A stretch of 64,000 bases of DNA from G963701675 sp963701675 (GCA_963701675.1 OY969623.1:744001-808000); one strand, 5' to 3'; counted from the first letter of the stretch, positions 37,589 to 47,867 are shown. The notes: generated by a model from the sequence alone, not told the origin. Numbers and translations are program-made.

Positions 37589-37590
37589 GA

Positions 37591-38373
37591 TCACATTCCG
37601 GCAAACAACTGTAGTGCATTGCGAGTAGTATGCATGGCCATTGTGCCTACGTCGATCTCGTGAAGCTCCGCCAGGCACGTTAGAGTATGGACCATATACG
37701 CTGGTTCGTTGCGCTTGCCGCGTACCGGAACTGGTGCGAGATAAGGGCTATCGGTTTCGACGAGCAGCCGTTCGAGGGGCGCCTGGCGGGCAACGGTGCG
37801 TAACTCAGCCGCGTTCTTGTACGTCAGCATGCCGGCGAAGGAAATGAAGAGACCCAAGTTCAGGCACGCGGTGGCTGTCGCCTGATCGGCGGTGAACGAA
37901 TGCATCACCCCGCGGACCGGACCATGCCGGTTGTAATCCTCCGAAAGCATCCGCACGACATCAGCGGCGGCGTCGCGACAATGGATCACGACAGGTAGTT
38001 TGTGCGTCCGCGCGAGCGCCAAGTGGCGGGCGAAATACTCTTCCTGTAATGGAAAAGGCGTTCGGTCCCAATATCGGTCCAAGCCGGTTTCGCCGATACC
38101 TACGACTTTTTCCCGCGTGACCCGGGCGACGACTTCATCCCAGTCGGACGGTCCTGCTTCCGCCACGTGATTCGGCTGGATGCCAACCGTCGCGAACACG
38201 GCAGGATACTCCTTGGCGATGGCGATGCAGCGCTCGCTCGATGCCGCCGTCGTTGCAATGGTAATGATGCGATTGACGCCTGCTGCCGCCGCGCGCTCGA
38301 CAACTGCGGACAAGTCGCCATCGAAGCGATCATCATCCAGGTGGGCATGGGTGTCGACGATTTCCGGATTCAC
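37591..38373 (-). CDS. TatD family metal-dependent hydrolase
   Basis: 260 residues, TIM-barrel deoxyribonuclease family. Metal ligands are visible: DTHAHLDDDRF (HxH), GETGLDRYW (Glu), VIHCRDA (His), MHSFTADQ (His) and ETDSPYLAP (Asp). The family includes TatD/YcfH 3'-5' exonucleases that act on DNA and possibly in oxidative repair. The start is GTG at 38373, 2 bases after the stop of the upstream gene, so it is in one operon with it and the nuo genes above. Confidence 0.92.
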   Translation of the reverse strand: MNPEIVDTHAHLDDDRFDGDLSAVVERAAAAGVNRIITIATTAASSERCIAIAKEYPAVFATVGIQPNHVAEAGPSDWDEVVARVTREKVVGIGETGLDRYWDRTPFPLQEEYFARHLALARTHKLPVVIHCRDAAADVVRMLSEDYNRHGPVRGVMHSFTADQATATACLNLGLFISFAGMLTYKNAAELRTVARQAPLERLLVETDSPYLAPVPVRGKRNEPAYMVHTLTCLAELHEIDVGTMAMHTTRNALQLFAGM

Positions 38374-38374
38374 G

Positions 38375-38824
38375 TCAGGTCGCCGCGCCGGCCCTAGTTA
38401 GAGGGGAACTGGAAATGAACTCGAGTTCTTGAAGGTGATTTCGCTTCGCTTCCAACATTTTACTCAGTGAGTCGCGGCCGTCGGAGGCCGGAACCGATGC
38501 CACGTCCTCCTCGAGTGTAGCTATTAGTTTGCGTTCTTCTTCGATCAACGGATTGACGAGGAACGTAAAAGACGAGAAATTGGCCGTGGTAAACGCCGCT
38601 GGAAACGAACCCGTATAGGGAAGCGGAATGTGATTACGGTTCAAAAGCTGGCACAGTTCCGCAATACGCTGCCTTTCCGCGTCGATGAACGGCCGAAGTT
38701 TCGCATCCACTTCGGCGCCTTCCCGCGTCGGCCAAGGAAGCGAGTCGCCGAGATACTGCATGAATGAACGACTTTCCCGGCGAATGACTTCTTGCACAAT
38801 GGACCAGGTTTTCCTATCGATCAA
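38375..38824 (-). CDS. Predicted helical-bundle protein of unknown function
   Basis: 149 residues, almost all helical by pattern, with Glu/His-containing helices (RKTWSIVQEVIRRESRSFMQ, DAERQRIAELCQLLNRNHIP, NPLIEEERKLIATLEEDV, LLQELEF-like end). This recalls ferritin-like four-helix proteins, though a full di-metal site is not evident. The start is TTG at 38824 overlapping the nuoN stop (TTGA), so it is translationally coupled to complex I genes; the link to respiration is inference only. tatD follows. Confidence 0.55.
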   Translation of the reverse strand: MIDRKTWSIVQEVIRRESRSFMQYLGDSLPWPTREGAEVDAKLRPFIDAERQRIAELCQLLNRNHIPLPYTGSFPAAFTTANFSSFTFLVNPLIEEERKLIATLEEDVASVPASDGRDSLSKMLEAKRNHLQELEFISSSPLTRAGAAT

Positions 38825-40488
38825 GGCCTTACCTCCGCCTTGCGTACCGCGACGTTGGCCTTTTGAAATGCCTCAACGCCTTGATCGCTCGCGTCACCCA
38901 ACGGTCCCCACGCCAGAAACACCACGACGATCATGATGGCCAGCAACGATCCATAAATCGCCGAACCGGCCGGTAGCTGGACCGCGGCGGCCGGGCGACC
39001 GTCCAGTTCCTCCGGCGGCTTGTCAATGGTCATCACTTTCAAGACGCGAATGTAGTAGACCGCACTCAGGACTGTATTGATACCGGCGATTACCAAGAGT
39101 GCATACATGATGTAACCGAAAGTTGGTTCGTTGGCCGCGGTGTAGGTCTGGCCCGCGTTGAAGAGGACGCTGAAGATTTGAAACTTAGCGGCGAAACCCG
39201 CCAGCGGCGGCAGACCTAAAAGACTCAACAGGAAGATTGCCAACAACACCGTAGCCACCGGCGATCGATGCACCATCCCGCCGTAATCGGAAAGGTCCTC
39301 CGACCCGGTTTGATTTCGCAAGAAGGCAATGATGGCGAAGGCGCCGAGATTCATGAAAAGATAGGCAATGAGATAAAAGAGCACGGCACTAGCGCCTTCC
39401 TTCGAAAGAACCGCCAACCCCATCATCATGTAACCGGCGTGGGCGATAGTGGAGTATGCGAGGAGGCGTTTCAGATTGGTTTGCGCATAAGCGGCCAGGT
39501 TTCCAAACGTAGCCGTAATCGCGGCGAATACGGCCAATGTCGGAATCATGTAGCGAGCCACATCCGACCACGCCGCTGGGGATGGTAGATGTTCACCCAG
39601 TCCCGACAGTACGAGAGCAAAACGGCCAAGGAGAGCGAGCGCAGCGCCTTTCGATGCCACCGACAAGAACGCCGCCACTTCGGTCGCGGCGCCTTCGAAA
39701 ACATCGGGGCACCAAAAGTGGAACGGGACGGCCGCCAGCTTGAAGCCCAGTCCTATTAACAAGAACAACGTTCCCAAGACCAGCACGGGATCGAATCCGC
39801 CGGTATGCAGGGCAGCGACGTACGCCGTTGCGAGGTCCGGAAGGTACGCCGTGCCGAACTTCCCGGCCAAGAGGCTGATCCCGTAAAGCATGATACCCGC
39901 CGCGCCGCCGCCGTAGACCACATACTTGAGGGCGGCCTCGCTTCCTTGTCGCTTCCCCTTGAGAAAGCCCGCCAGCGCATAGCTGGGAAGGCTGGCCATC
40001 TCGACGCCGATGTAGACCATCAACAGATGATTGGCCGACGCCATCAACGACATGCCAATTGTGGAGCCGAGCAGCAGGCAATAGAAATCCGCGGAATCGT
40101 CGCGATCGGGAATCCCGGTCAACATCGTCAACCAAATCAAAAGGGCCGCGCATGCGAACAGGAACAAGCGGAAAAAGATGGTGAAGTTGTCGTACACCAG
40201 CATCCCGGCGAACATATCCTGGCTTTTGGTGATGGGGTTGAATGAACTTGGCGTTCGAAGCACATCATCGAATTGCCCGGTCCACTGGCACCAACTCACC
40301 GCCAATGCCACGAGTGTAAGGACGAATGCGACACCGCCGAGGTGCATGTGCTCGAGCGTGGGCAACATCTTCAGAATGAGCAGGAGCACGATCGTGGCGC
40401 AGAGAATCAACTCCGGCAAAAACGAGAAGCAATCGACAATCAGTCTGTCGGTCAGCGTCTGTTGGATATAGTCCGGCGTCAAGTACAT
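38821..40488 (-). CDS. nuoN: NADH-quinone oxidoreductase subunit N
   Basis: 555 residues, about 14 transmembrane helices of the antiporter-like (Mrp) family. Typical blocks: GVEMASLPSYALAGFLKGKR, GSEAALKYVVYGGGAAGIML, FKLAAVPFHFWCPDVFEGAA, TNLKRLLAYSTIAHAGYMMM. The key Lys and Glu residues of the proton path are present in these motifs. It forms part of the membrane arm of complex I. It lies 6 bases after nuoM and, unlike the other nuo genes here, is intact. Confidence 0.96.
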   Translation of the reverse strand: MYLTPDYIQQTLTDRLIVDCFSFLPELILCATIVLLLILKMLPTLEHMHLGGVAFVLTLVALAVSWCQWTGQFDDVLRTPSSFNPITKSQDMFAGMLVYDNFTIFFRLFLFACAALLIWLTMLTGIPDRDDSADFYCLLLGSTIGMSLMASANHLLMVYIGVEMASLPSYALAGFLKGKRQGSEAALKYVVYGGGAAGIMLYGISLLAGKFGTAYLPDLATAYVAALHTGGFDPVLVLGTLFLLIGLGFKLAAVPFHFWCPDVFEGAATEVAAFLSVASKGAALALLGRFALVLSGLGEHLPSPAAWSDVARYMIPTLAVFAAITATFGNLAAYAQTNLKRLLAYSTIAHAGYMMMGLAVLSKEGASAVLFYLIAYLFMNLGAFAIIAFLRNQTGSEDLSDYGGMVHRSPVATVLLAIFLLSLLGLPPLAGFAAKFQIFSVLFNAGQTYTAANEPTFGYIMYALLVIAGINTVLSAVYYIRVLKVMTIDKPPEELDGRPAAAVQLPAGSAIYGSLLAIMIVVVFLAWGPLGDASDQGVEAFQKANVAVRKAEVRP

Positions 40489-40494
40489 AAGGCC

Positions 40495-42287
40495 TTACCG
40501 AGTCAAGTGAGCGAGTGAGTCAACCAAGCCGGTTACGCTCGGCTCCATCCAGTTGAGGAGCAGCATGGGGAATATCCCAAGCAACACGGCCAAAACGATG
40601 AGCGGGGTGATGCACAGCATCTCGCGGAACGTAATGTCCGGGTAATCCTTGTAGGCCGGGTTGGTGCCGAGGTAGACGCGCTGCAGCGTCCACAGGATGT
40701 ACGCCGCGGTGAGCACCACCGTCCCGGCGGCGAGAATCGCGAACACCGGGTCGTAATTCCAGGTCGCCAGAATCACCATGAACTCGCCGACGAAGCCGCA
40801 CAGGCCCGGCAGGCCCATGGCGCGCGAAGAAGATGATGGCGCTGATGCCGCCGTAGAGCGGCATCGGCTCATACAGGCCGCGGAAGTTGTTCGAGGTTGC
40901 GATGATGGGCCCGATCGTAGATGACGCCGACCAGGAAGAACATGCCGGCCGAGGTGATGCCGTGGGCGATCATCTGGAACATCGCGCCGTTCATGCCCCA
41001 CGCCCAGTACTCCGTGCCGCTCACCGACCAGACCGCGATGCCGAGGATCACGTAGCCCATGTGGCTGATCGAGCTGTAGGCGACCAGCTTCTTGAAGTCG
41101 GTCTGGGCCATCGCGGCGAAGGCGCCGTAGACGATGTTGATGACGCCGAATGCCGCCACGCCGTAGCCGAGCGATTCCGCCGCCCACGGGCAGATCGGAT
41201 AGGCGATGCGGAGGATGCCGTAGCCGCCCAGCTTGAGCAGGACGCCGGCCAGGATCATGCTGATCGGCGTCGGCGCCTCGACGTGGGCATCGGGCAACCA
41301 GGTGTGGAACGGGAAGACCGGCACCTTGATGGCGAAGCCGACGAACAGGAGCAGGAACATCGTTATCTGGAATTCCTTGCTGCGGAAGAATGGTTGATTC
41401 TCGATTCGCTTGGCGGCGGCGTCGAGGTCGGCGATCGCAAGCGAATTGCCATACTTGGCGACCACGGCCTTAGCGGGTTCGCCCGCCAAGTATGCCATCG
41501 CCGCTTTGCCGACTCGGTGCAATGTCACAATGTCGAACGTGTTGACGACAGCGTCCTTCGGTGCAACCTGTTGCGCGGCCGCTCGGCTTTCCACGACGTG
41601 CGGAGGCACGAAATCCCGCACGTCGGTGAAGTAGAAGGCCAGAAGGGCGATCAGGATGAACACGCTGCCCAGCAGGGTGTAGAGGAAGAACTTGATGGCG
41701 GCATACTCGCGCCGCGGCCCGCCCCAGACGCCGATGAGGAAGTACATCGGCAGGAGCATCACTTCCCAGAAGATGTAGAAGAGGAAGAAGTCGAGCGCGA
41801 CGAAGGTGCCGATCATGCCGGTTTCCAGGAGCAGGAACAGGATGCAGTAGCCGCGCACGTGCTTCTCGATGTTCCAACTGGCGATCATCGCCAGGAAACT
41901 CAGGAGGGTGGTGAGCAGGATGAGCGGCATGCTGATGCCGTCGACGCCCAGGAAGTATTCGATGTTGAATCGCTTGATCCAGTCGTAACGCGCGACCCAG
42001 TCGTTGGCTTCAGCCGGTCGGTTGTCACCGACGCGCGCATCGGCGGCGTCGACCCGGGACGCCAACAGTGTGGCGTTGCGATCGTTAGTATTGAAGTCAA
42101 AGACGCCGTTGTAATATCCGATGAAGACGATCAGGCTGATGACGAACGTGACCGCGGTGCCCAGAAGCGACCACCAGCGCATGGACTCATTCCTGCGGAA
42201 CAGGCCGGGGATCATCAGCACCAGCGCGAAGATCGCCGGCGCGAAGATCAGGGCCGTCATCCACAACAGATCGAGTTCTCGCATCAC
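40495..42287 (-). CDS. nuoM: NADH-quinone oxidoreductase subunit M (two frameshifts)
   Basis: The main frame covers 42287-40869 with 13 or so helices, including GVDGISMPLILLTTLLSFLA, FFLFYIFWEVMLLPMYFLIG, VFPFHTWLPDAHVEAPTPIS and AMAQTDFKKLVAYSSISHMG. Two single extra bases, at about 40882 and 40823, shift the frame. Removing them restores NLEQLRGLYEPMPLYGGISA then IIFFA-x-MGLPGLCGFVGEF and the C-terminal helices ending at 40495, 596 residues in total. A hydrophilic loop of about 80 residues (from HVVESRAAAQQVAPKD to FFRSKEF) enlarges the protein relative to E. coli NuoM. Membrane-arm proton-pumping subunit. Confidence 0.88.
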
Positions 42288-42315
42288 TACGTCTCACACC
42301 AAGGAATTAGCCAAT

Positions 42316-42333
42316 CGCTAAGCCGCAAGCGGT
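42316..42333. repeat. Second copy of the 18-bp palindrome half
   Basis: CGCTAAGCCGCAAGCGGT, identical to 866-883, in the 47-base gap between nuoL and nuoM. Here the left palindrome arm is absent. Confidence 0.55.
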
Positions 42334-42334
42334 G

Positions 42335-44876
42335 TCAGCCGGCGGTCGCCATTGTGACGAAGTACGACAACACCGCGAAGATGCCGACCGCTGCCAGCAC
42401 GAGGAACAGCACGTAGCTACGCAGGTAGCCGGTCTGCACGTTTCGCAGCCAGCTGCCCACGACCGTAGAAGACGCGGGCGACCAGATTCACCAGCCCGTC
42501 GACAATGCCGAGGTCGAACCGGCCGTTCAACCACGAGAGCTTCACCGTGGCGCGGGCAGTATTGTCAACCGCGCCGTCGATCACGCGGGTGTCAAAGGCC
42601 TTGCACCAGTGGGCGACCACCAGCGCCGGCCGAACCAAGACGGCACTGTAAAGCTCGTCGAAGTACCATTTGTGCCACAGGAACCGATGCACGGCCGGGA
42701 ACTGCTCCTTGGCCTCCGCCGGGTCGAGAAAGCCGCGGTAGTACACCAAGTAAGCAAAGACGATCGCGATGACGACGACGGCCAACGCCAGGTTGCCGGC
42801 GAGGTGATGATAGTCCTTTGTGTAACCGTGAGCCGTCGGCGTTACCACGACGGCCAGGCTTTCCCCTGCCGGCAGGCGGCCGAAATCCGCTGTCACCCCA
42901 TCGTGCTGCGCGTGATGCAGCTGGTGTTCGAGGAAGCTTGCCTCGGCATCGCACATGGGCCATCCCCACGCAACGACGACGCTGAAGAAGGCCAGGATGA
43001 TCAGCGGCACCGTCATCGTAGCCGGCGACTCGTGGGCGTGCTCGTAAACGTGGTGGTCGCGCGGCTTGCCGGTGAAGGTCATGAACCACATGCGGAACAT
43101 GTAGAACGTCGTGATGCCCGCCGTGACCAGCGGCAGCAGGAACAGCAGGACGTGCTGCGGATTGGCCATCGACGAAGCCGAGCGCGTGGGCGAGGATCGC
43201 GTCCTTGCTGTACCAGCCGCTGAAGAGCGGCATGCCGGCGATGGCCAGCACGCCGACCAGCATGGTCATGGCGGTGATCTTCATCTTCGGATAGAGCCCG
43301 CCCATCTTGGTCATCTCCTGCTCGTGGTGGCAGCCGTAGATGACGCTGCCGGAGCCGAGGAAGAGCAGCGCCTTGAAGAAGGCGTGCGTGAGCAGGTGGA
43401 ACAGGCCCGCCGCCCAGCCGCCGACGCCGAGGGCGAGCATCATGTAGCCGAGCTGGCTGACGGTCGAGTAGGCCAGCACCTTCTTGATGTCGGTCATCAC
43501 GATGGCGATGGTCGCCGCGACGAACAGCGTGATGCCGCCGGTGTAGGCGATGACCAGCAGCGCCTCCGGCGTGAACAGCGGGAATACCCGGCCGACGAGG
43601 TAGACGCCGGCGGCCACCATCGTGGCCGCGTGGATGAGCGCGCTGACCGGCGTCGGCCCTTCCATGGCGTCCGGCAACCAGACGTGCAGCGGAAACTGCG
43701 CCGACTTGCCGACGCAGCCGAGGAAGATGCCCAGCCCCGCGGCGACGAGCAGCCAGTAGGGCATGGTCCGATAGTTGCCTGCCTTCGCATCATTCTTGAT
43801 GTCGATCGTGTTGGGCGTTGGTGGTTGGCCCTGGACTTCGGCAAGCTCATCGGCGTGAACGTGGTCCGACATGAGCACCACGGTGTCGCCATCATTCGGG
43901 GCCATCTGAAATGTCCGATGCGTTTCCGTCTTGCTGATTTCCTTCGCGCGAACAATCTTCGCGCCGAAAGCGATCCGCTCGTGGTGCGGGTCCGCCTTCG
44001 GCGCTCGGACTCGCTTGAAAATCTCCTGGAAGTTGAACGTGCCCAAGGAACGTCCAGAGGATCAGCAGGCCGAGGATGAAGCCGGCGTCGCCGACGCGGT
44101 TGGTGATGAACGCCTTGTTGGCGGCGTTCGATGCGCTCTTGCGTTCGTAGTAGAAGCCGATCAAGCAGGTACGAGCAGATGCCGACGAGTTCCCAGCTCA
44201 CGAACACCTGGAACAGGTTGTCCGCCAGGATCAGGTTGAGCATCGAGAAGCAGAACAGCGACAGGAACATGAAGAATCGGCCAAAGCGACCGCGCCGCTG
44301 GAAGTGACCGTGTGCTGTGTGAACCTGGTGGTCCTCAACGACCAGTTGCAGCTCGTCCGCCATGTAGCCGATCGAGAACAGGTGAATGAGCGTGGCGATG
44401 AACGTCACCATGAGGAACATGGCAACCGCGAGATGGTCGATGTGGTAACCGATCTCGAGCCGGGTCGCGTCCGGCAGCGGATTATCCGGCGTGCTTAGGC
44501 CGCTCGGACTGATATAGGCCCAGGTCCAGCCGCCGCTCCAGCGTGCGTCGAACTTCGCACGCTCGGCATCCGCATCATGGCTGCCGGCCGCCGCGTGGGT
44601 TTCGCCGTGATGTAGTTGATGATACTCACGCAAGAACTGGAGCGAGCCGATCAGGCACAGGACGAAAGCCCCCGCCATGGCGCCGGTCGCCACGAACGCG
44701 CCAGCGCGAACCGGCGTACCGCCGCCTAGCAACTGGTAGAGCGCGTTCCCGCTGGCGCCATTTCGCGGCCGAACGGCGAGACGAAGAGCGCCCGTCAACA
44801 ACAAGAGGAGGAACGACGCCAGCGGCAGGAGCGTGGCGACGACGAACCACATAGCGGGGATTTCAAGGAAATCCAT
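42335..44876 (-). CDS. nuoL: NADH-quinone oxidoreductase subunit L (four frameshifts)
   Basis: Five overlapping frames make one protein once single extra bases near 44163, 44043, 43170 and 42463 are removed; the result is 845 residues ending at TGA 42337-42335. Landmarks: LADNLFQVFVSWELVGICSY, IGFYYERKSASNAANKAFIT (NRVGDAG), FPLHVWLPDAMEGPTPVSAL (IHAATMVAAGVY), IAIVMTDIKKVLAYSTVSQL (GYMMLALGVGG), LTHAFFKALLFLGSGSVIYG. The C-terminus VFYVVGSWLRNVQTGYLRSY (VLFLVL) appears only after the last correction. It is over 200 residues longer than E. coli NuoL because of hydrophilic loops near residues 75-130 and 275-370. Distal antiporter-like subunit of the membrane arm. Confidence 0.9.
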
Positions 44877-44879
44877 GGG

Positions 44880-45193
44880 CTATCCCTTCAGCTCCTCGGC
44901 CGTGTCGACGTCCACCGTCATGTGGTTGTTGTAAAAGTTCAGCACGATCGCCAGGGCGATGGCCGCCTCGGCCGCGGCCAGGACGATCGACGAACAGGGC
45001 GAAGATCTGGCCTTCGATCTCGAACGCCGGGTTGAAGCGGGCGAAGGCGACGAAGTTGACGTCGGCGCCGTTGAGCACCAGCTCGACGCCCATCAGCACG
45101 CCGATGGCGTTGCGCTTGGTCGCCATGCACAACGACGCCGCAGACGAAGAGCAAGGCGCCGAGCAACAGGTAGTGATCGAGTCCGACCGTCAT
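44880..45193 (-). CDS. nuoK: NADH-quinone oxidoreductase subunit K (two frameshifts)
   Basis: Correcting one extra base near 45131 and one near 44988 gives 103 residues, the usual NuoK length, with three helices: MTVGLDHYLLLGALLFVCGV, then CMATKRNAIGVLMGVELVLN (with the conserved Glu in the GVEL motif), then GQIFALFVIVLAAAEAAIAL. The ATG overlaps the nuoJ stop (ATGA) and the stop lies just before the nuoL start. Small antiporter-like subunit carrying proton-path Glu residues. Confidence 0.85.
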
Positions 45194-45802
45194 GTATCAG
45201 CACCTCGCCGGCGCTTGGCCCGGGCCAGGTAGGCGGCGCCGATCAGCACGACGAGCAGGTGGACGGAGACGATTTCAAACGGCAGCAGGTAACCCATTTG
45301 CTTTCGCGTGGCGCGATCCGGGCGCAACTCCGAGCCGGTCATTCGGCCGACGGGGCTGGCCTTTTCGACACCCAGCAGCGCCTCGCCCAGCCGTATGCTG
45401 CTCATCGACGTGGCCGGGTCATTCATCCGATCCGCGTAGGTCGCCGTGAAGCCGAAAGCGTTCGGCGCCACGATGGTTGCCGCCAGGACGCCGTAGAGCA
45501 AGGCGCCGACCACCAAAGCGACGGCCCACTCGGCCGCCCCGGTCTTCATGGTGATGAACGGCCCCTGGGCCGTGAGCATGACGCCGAAGACGACCAGCAC
45601 CAGCGTGCCGCCGACGTAGACCAGGAGCTGGGTGGCCCCGACGAAGTCGGCGCCGAGCAGGAAGAAGATGCCCGGCCACGCCCGCCAGCGTGAACAGCAG
45701 CCAGGTCGCGGCGCGGACGATGTTCTGCGTCACCACGACGGCGACGGCGCAGATGCCCGTCAGAGCGGCGGTGATCCAGAAAAGGATGGGTTGTAATTCC
45801 AT
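45190..45802 (-). CDS. nuoJ: NADH-quinone oxidoreductase subunit J (one frameshift)
   Basis: One extra base near 45672 splits the gene. The corrected 203-residue protein reads FWITAALTGICAVAVVVTQN, ATWLLFTLAGVAGIFFLLGA, then VVFGVMLTAQGPFITMKTG and a C-terminal helix LPFEIVSVHLLVVLIGAAYL followed by ARAKRR. Five helices, as in NuoJ. Its stop overlaps the nuoK start. Nine bases separate it from nuoH, with no room for nuoI. Confidence 0.85.
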
Positions 45803-45810
45803 TATGGTTT

Positions 45811-47041
45811 TTACTTAGCTACTTCTTCCATGCGCGGCGCGGGCGACATCGGCCATGCGCCCGGCATCCCCGTCGACGGCGGCGCCATGCGCAAACGCCA
45901 CATTTGCAGGGCGACGAACACCGCGCCCAAGACGCAGGCCGCGGTAATCCCGTACCACACGATTCGTCCGACGTCGGCCGGCACGAGCAGTTGCCACAGG
46001 CTGACCGCCCAGCAGCAAGACGCAACTGATCGGCAGCAGGTACTTCAGGCACGTCATCATCACCTGATCGATGCGCAGCCGCGGCAGCGTCCAGCGCACC
46101 CACATCATCACGAACACCAGCACCCAGCCCTTGACGATGAACACGATGACGTTGACGAGGTTGCCGAAGACATACCCAAGGTAATACGTCGGATCGTTCG
46201 GCAAGAAACCGGTGTGCCAGCCGCCCAGGAACAGCAGGGTGGCGATGCCGCTGACGGCGAACATGCTGCCGTACTCGGCCATGAAGAAGATCAGCCAGCG
46301 GAAGCCGCTGTACTCGGTGTGGAAGCCGGCGACCAGTTCGCTCTCGGCCTCGGCCAGGTCGAACGGGGCCCGCTTGCAACTGGCCGTCGCGCAGGTGAAG
46401 TAGGTCCAGAAGGCCACGAACGTGAACGGGTCGTGGAAGACGTACCAGTTCCAGAAAAAGCCTTGCTGTCGCATGCCGAACTCGGCTCAGGTTCATCGTG
46501 CCGGCGACGATGACCGGCACGAGGACGCAGATGGCCATCGGGACTTCGTAGCTGACCATCTGGGCCGCCTCGCGCATGCCGCCGAAGAGCGACCACTTGC
46601 TGCCGGAGCCGTAGCCGGCCAGGATGATGCCGAAGACTTCGGTGGACATGACGGCGAGCATGAAGAAGACGGCGATGTTCATGTTCTGGGCAACCCACGC
46701 CGTTGCCGAACGGCAGCGCGATGAACGCCGCGAACGAGCCGATGAAGGCGATGTACGGCCCGAGGCGGAACAGAATGTGGTCGGCGCTCGCCGGGGATGA
46801 TGTCTTCCTTGACGAGCAGCTTGATGCCGTCGGCGAGGGTTTGCAGCCAGCCGAACTTGCCGCCGACGCGGGTCGGGCCGAGGCGATCCTGAATGCGGCC
46901 GGCGACTTTGCGTTCGAGCCAGACGAAGAAGATGGCCGACAGCAGCATGAAGGTGATAAGGAGGACGGCGCTAACGACGCCGGTAAGGAGGTCCGCGGTC
47001 GTCCTGCTCATATAGTTGGACAAAAGGTCCGACACGCGCAC
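45811..47041 (-). CDS. nuoH: NADH-quinone oxidoreductase subunit H (four frameshifts)
   Basis: The first gene of this nuo cluster. Single extra bases near 46794, 46695, 46484 and 46000 must be removed to read 408 residues: FVWLERKVAGRIQDRLGPTR (VGGKFGWLQTLADGIKLLVK), then ASADHILFRLGPYIA, MNIAVFFMLAVMSTEVFGII, KRAPFDLAEAESELVAGFHT (EYSGFRWLIFFMAEYG), FVMMWVRWTLPRLRIDQVMM and a C-terminus ending PRMEEVAK. NuoH links the hydrophilic and membrane arms and lines the quinone site. ATG 47041 or the inner Met (MSRTTAD) may be the start. Confidence 0.88.
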
Positions 47042-47101
47042 TGACCCTTGACGAAGAAAATCCCTTGAGACGTCAGTTGGTTGGGCGTTACTTTATGTGC
47101 G

Positions 47102-47144
47102 TGACAGTTGGTCGGCAAGCCGCTGACAGTTGTGCGGCAAAGCC
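47102..47144. promoter_or_regulatory. 22-bp-period direct repeat between nuoH and scpB
   Basis: TGACAGTTGGTCGGCAAGCC (47102-47121) is followed by TGACAGTTGTGCGGCAAAGCC-like sequence (47124-47144). The first nine bases are identical and the CGGCAA core is shared. A period of 22 bases is two DNA turns, as expected for two adjacent dimer sites in this divergent promoter region. Confidence 0.4.
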
Positions 47145-47162
47145 CTGAATGGATTCATCGAA

Positions 47163-47867
47163 ATGGCAAAATCCGCATCGTCGCTTCGAACCGCCCCATG
47201 CCAACGGTGTCCCACAGATCGGTTGCCCGGGAACCATCAGCGCCAAAGCATCTACCGCCGGGGTTGGGATGATTACGCGCCCACGGCAGCCGGAGAGGGA
47301 GTACGCGACGAACGCCTGGCGGCTCTAGAAGCGGTGCTCATCGCGGCCGATGAGCCGCTGAATGCCCGTCGCCTCGCGGTTGTGACCGGCCTCAAAGACG
47401 GCGTCGAAGTCCGCCGGTTGATGCGCAAACTGCAAAGCCACTATCGCCGTGACGGCAGCTCGTTCCAAGTCGAAGAAATCGCAGGTGGCTTTCAGCTGCT
47501 GACCCGGCCGGAGTTCCAGAGTTGGGTCATCCGCCTTCGTCGCTCCGGGCATGACCTTCGGCTCTCCACGGCGGCGCGGGAAACCTTGGCCATCGTTGCC
47601 TATCGACAACCGATCATGCGCGCGGACATCGAGGGCATTCGGGGAGTTCAATGCGGCGAGTTATTGCGCCAGTTGATGGAAAAAGGACTCATCCGCATCT
47701 GCGGTCGACATCCCTCACTGGGGCGACCAGTGCTCTACGGCACCACGCGGAAGTTCCTGCAACTCTTCGGATTGAACAGCCTGCGTGATCTGCCCGCAGT
47801 CGAGCCACTCCGCCCACCGGACTCTGCCGCGGCCCCAGCGACAGACCCACCACCGATTGAAACGTGA
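47163..47867 (+). CDS. scpB: SMC-Scp complex subunit ScpB
   Basis: The ATG at 47163 is chosen; the frame is open further upstream but without homology. 234 residues with two winged-helix domains: LAALEAVLIAADEPLNARRL AVVTG-like start, FQVEEIAGGFQLLTRPEFQS, STAARETLAIVAYRQPIMRA (DIEGIRGVQ) and LLRQLMEKGLIRICGRHPSL (GRPVLYGTT). ScpB with ScpA bridges SMC heads in chromosome condensation and segregation. scpA is not adjacent. It is divergent from nuoH. Confidence 0.9.
   Translation: MAKSASSLRTAPCQRCPTDRLPGNHQRQSIYRRGWDDYAPTAAGEGVRDERLAALEAVLIAADEPLNARRLAVVTGLKDGVEVRRLMRKLQSHYRRDGSSFQVEEIAGGFQLLTRPEFQSWVIRLRRSGHDLRLSTAARETLAIVAYRQPIMRADIEGIRGVQCGELLRQLMEKGLIRICGRHPSLGRPVLYGTTRKFLQLFGLNSLRDLPAVEPLRPPDSAAAPATDPPPIET

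Noticed and set aside
40887..42416. A 509-codon plus-strand ORF opposite nuoM
   Set aside because: Product is Asp/His/Arg-rich with no family resemblance and lies exactly antisense to conserved NuoM; high GC3 removes stops on the opposite strand.
43160..43180. Programmed +1 frameshifting in the nuo genes
   Set aside because: No shared slippery codon, stop or stimulatory sequence at the thirteen sites; thirteen recoding events in five subunits is not credible.
43111..44079. A 322-codon plus-strand ORF opposite nuoL
   Set aside because: Same shadow effect; the minus strand has clear NuoL motifs.
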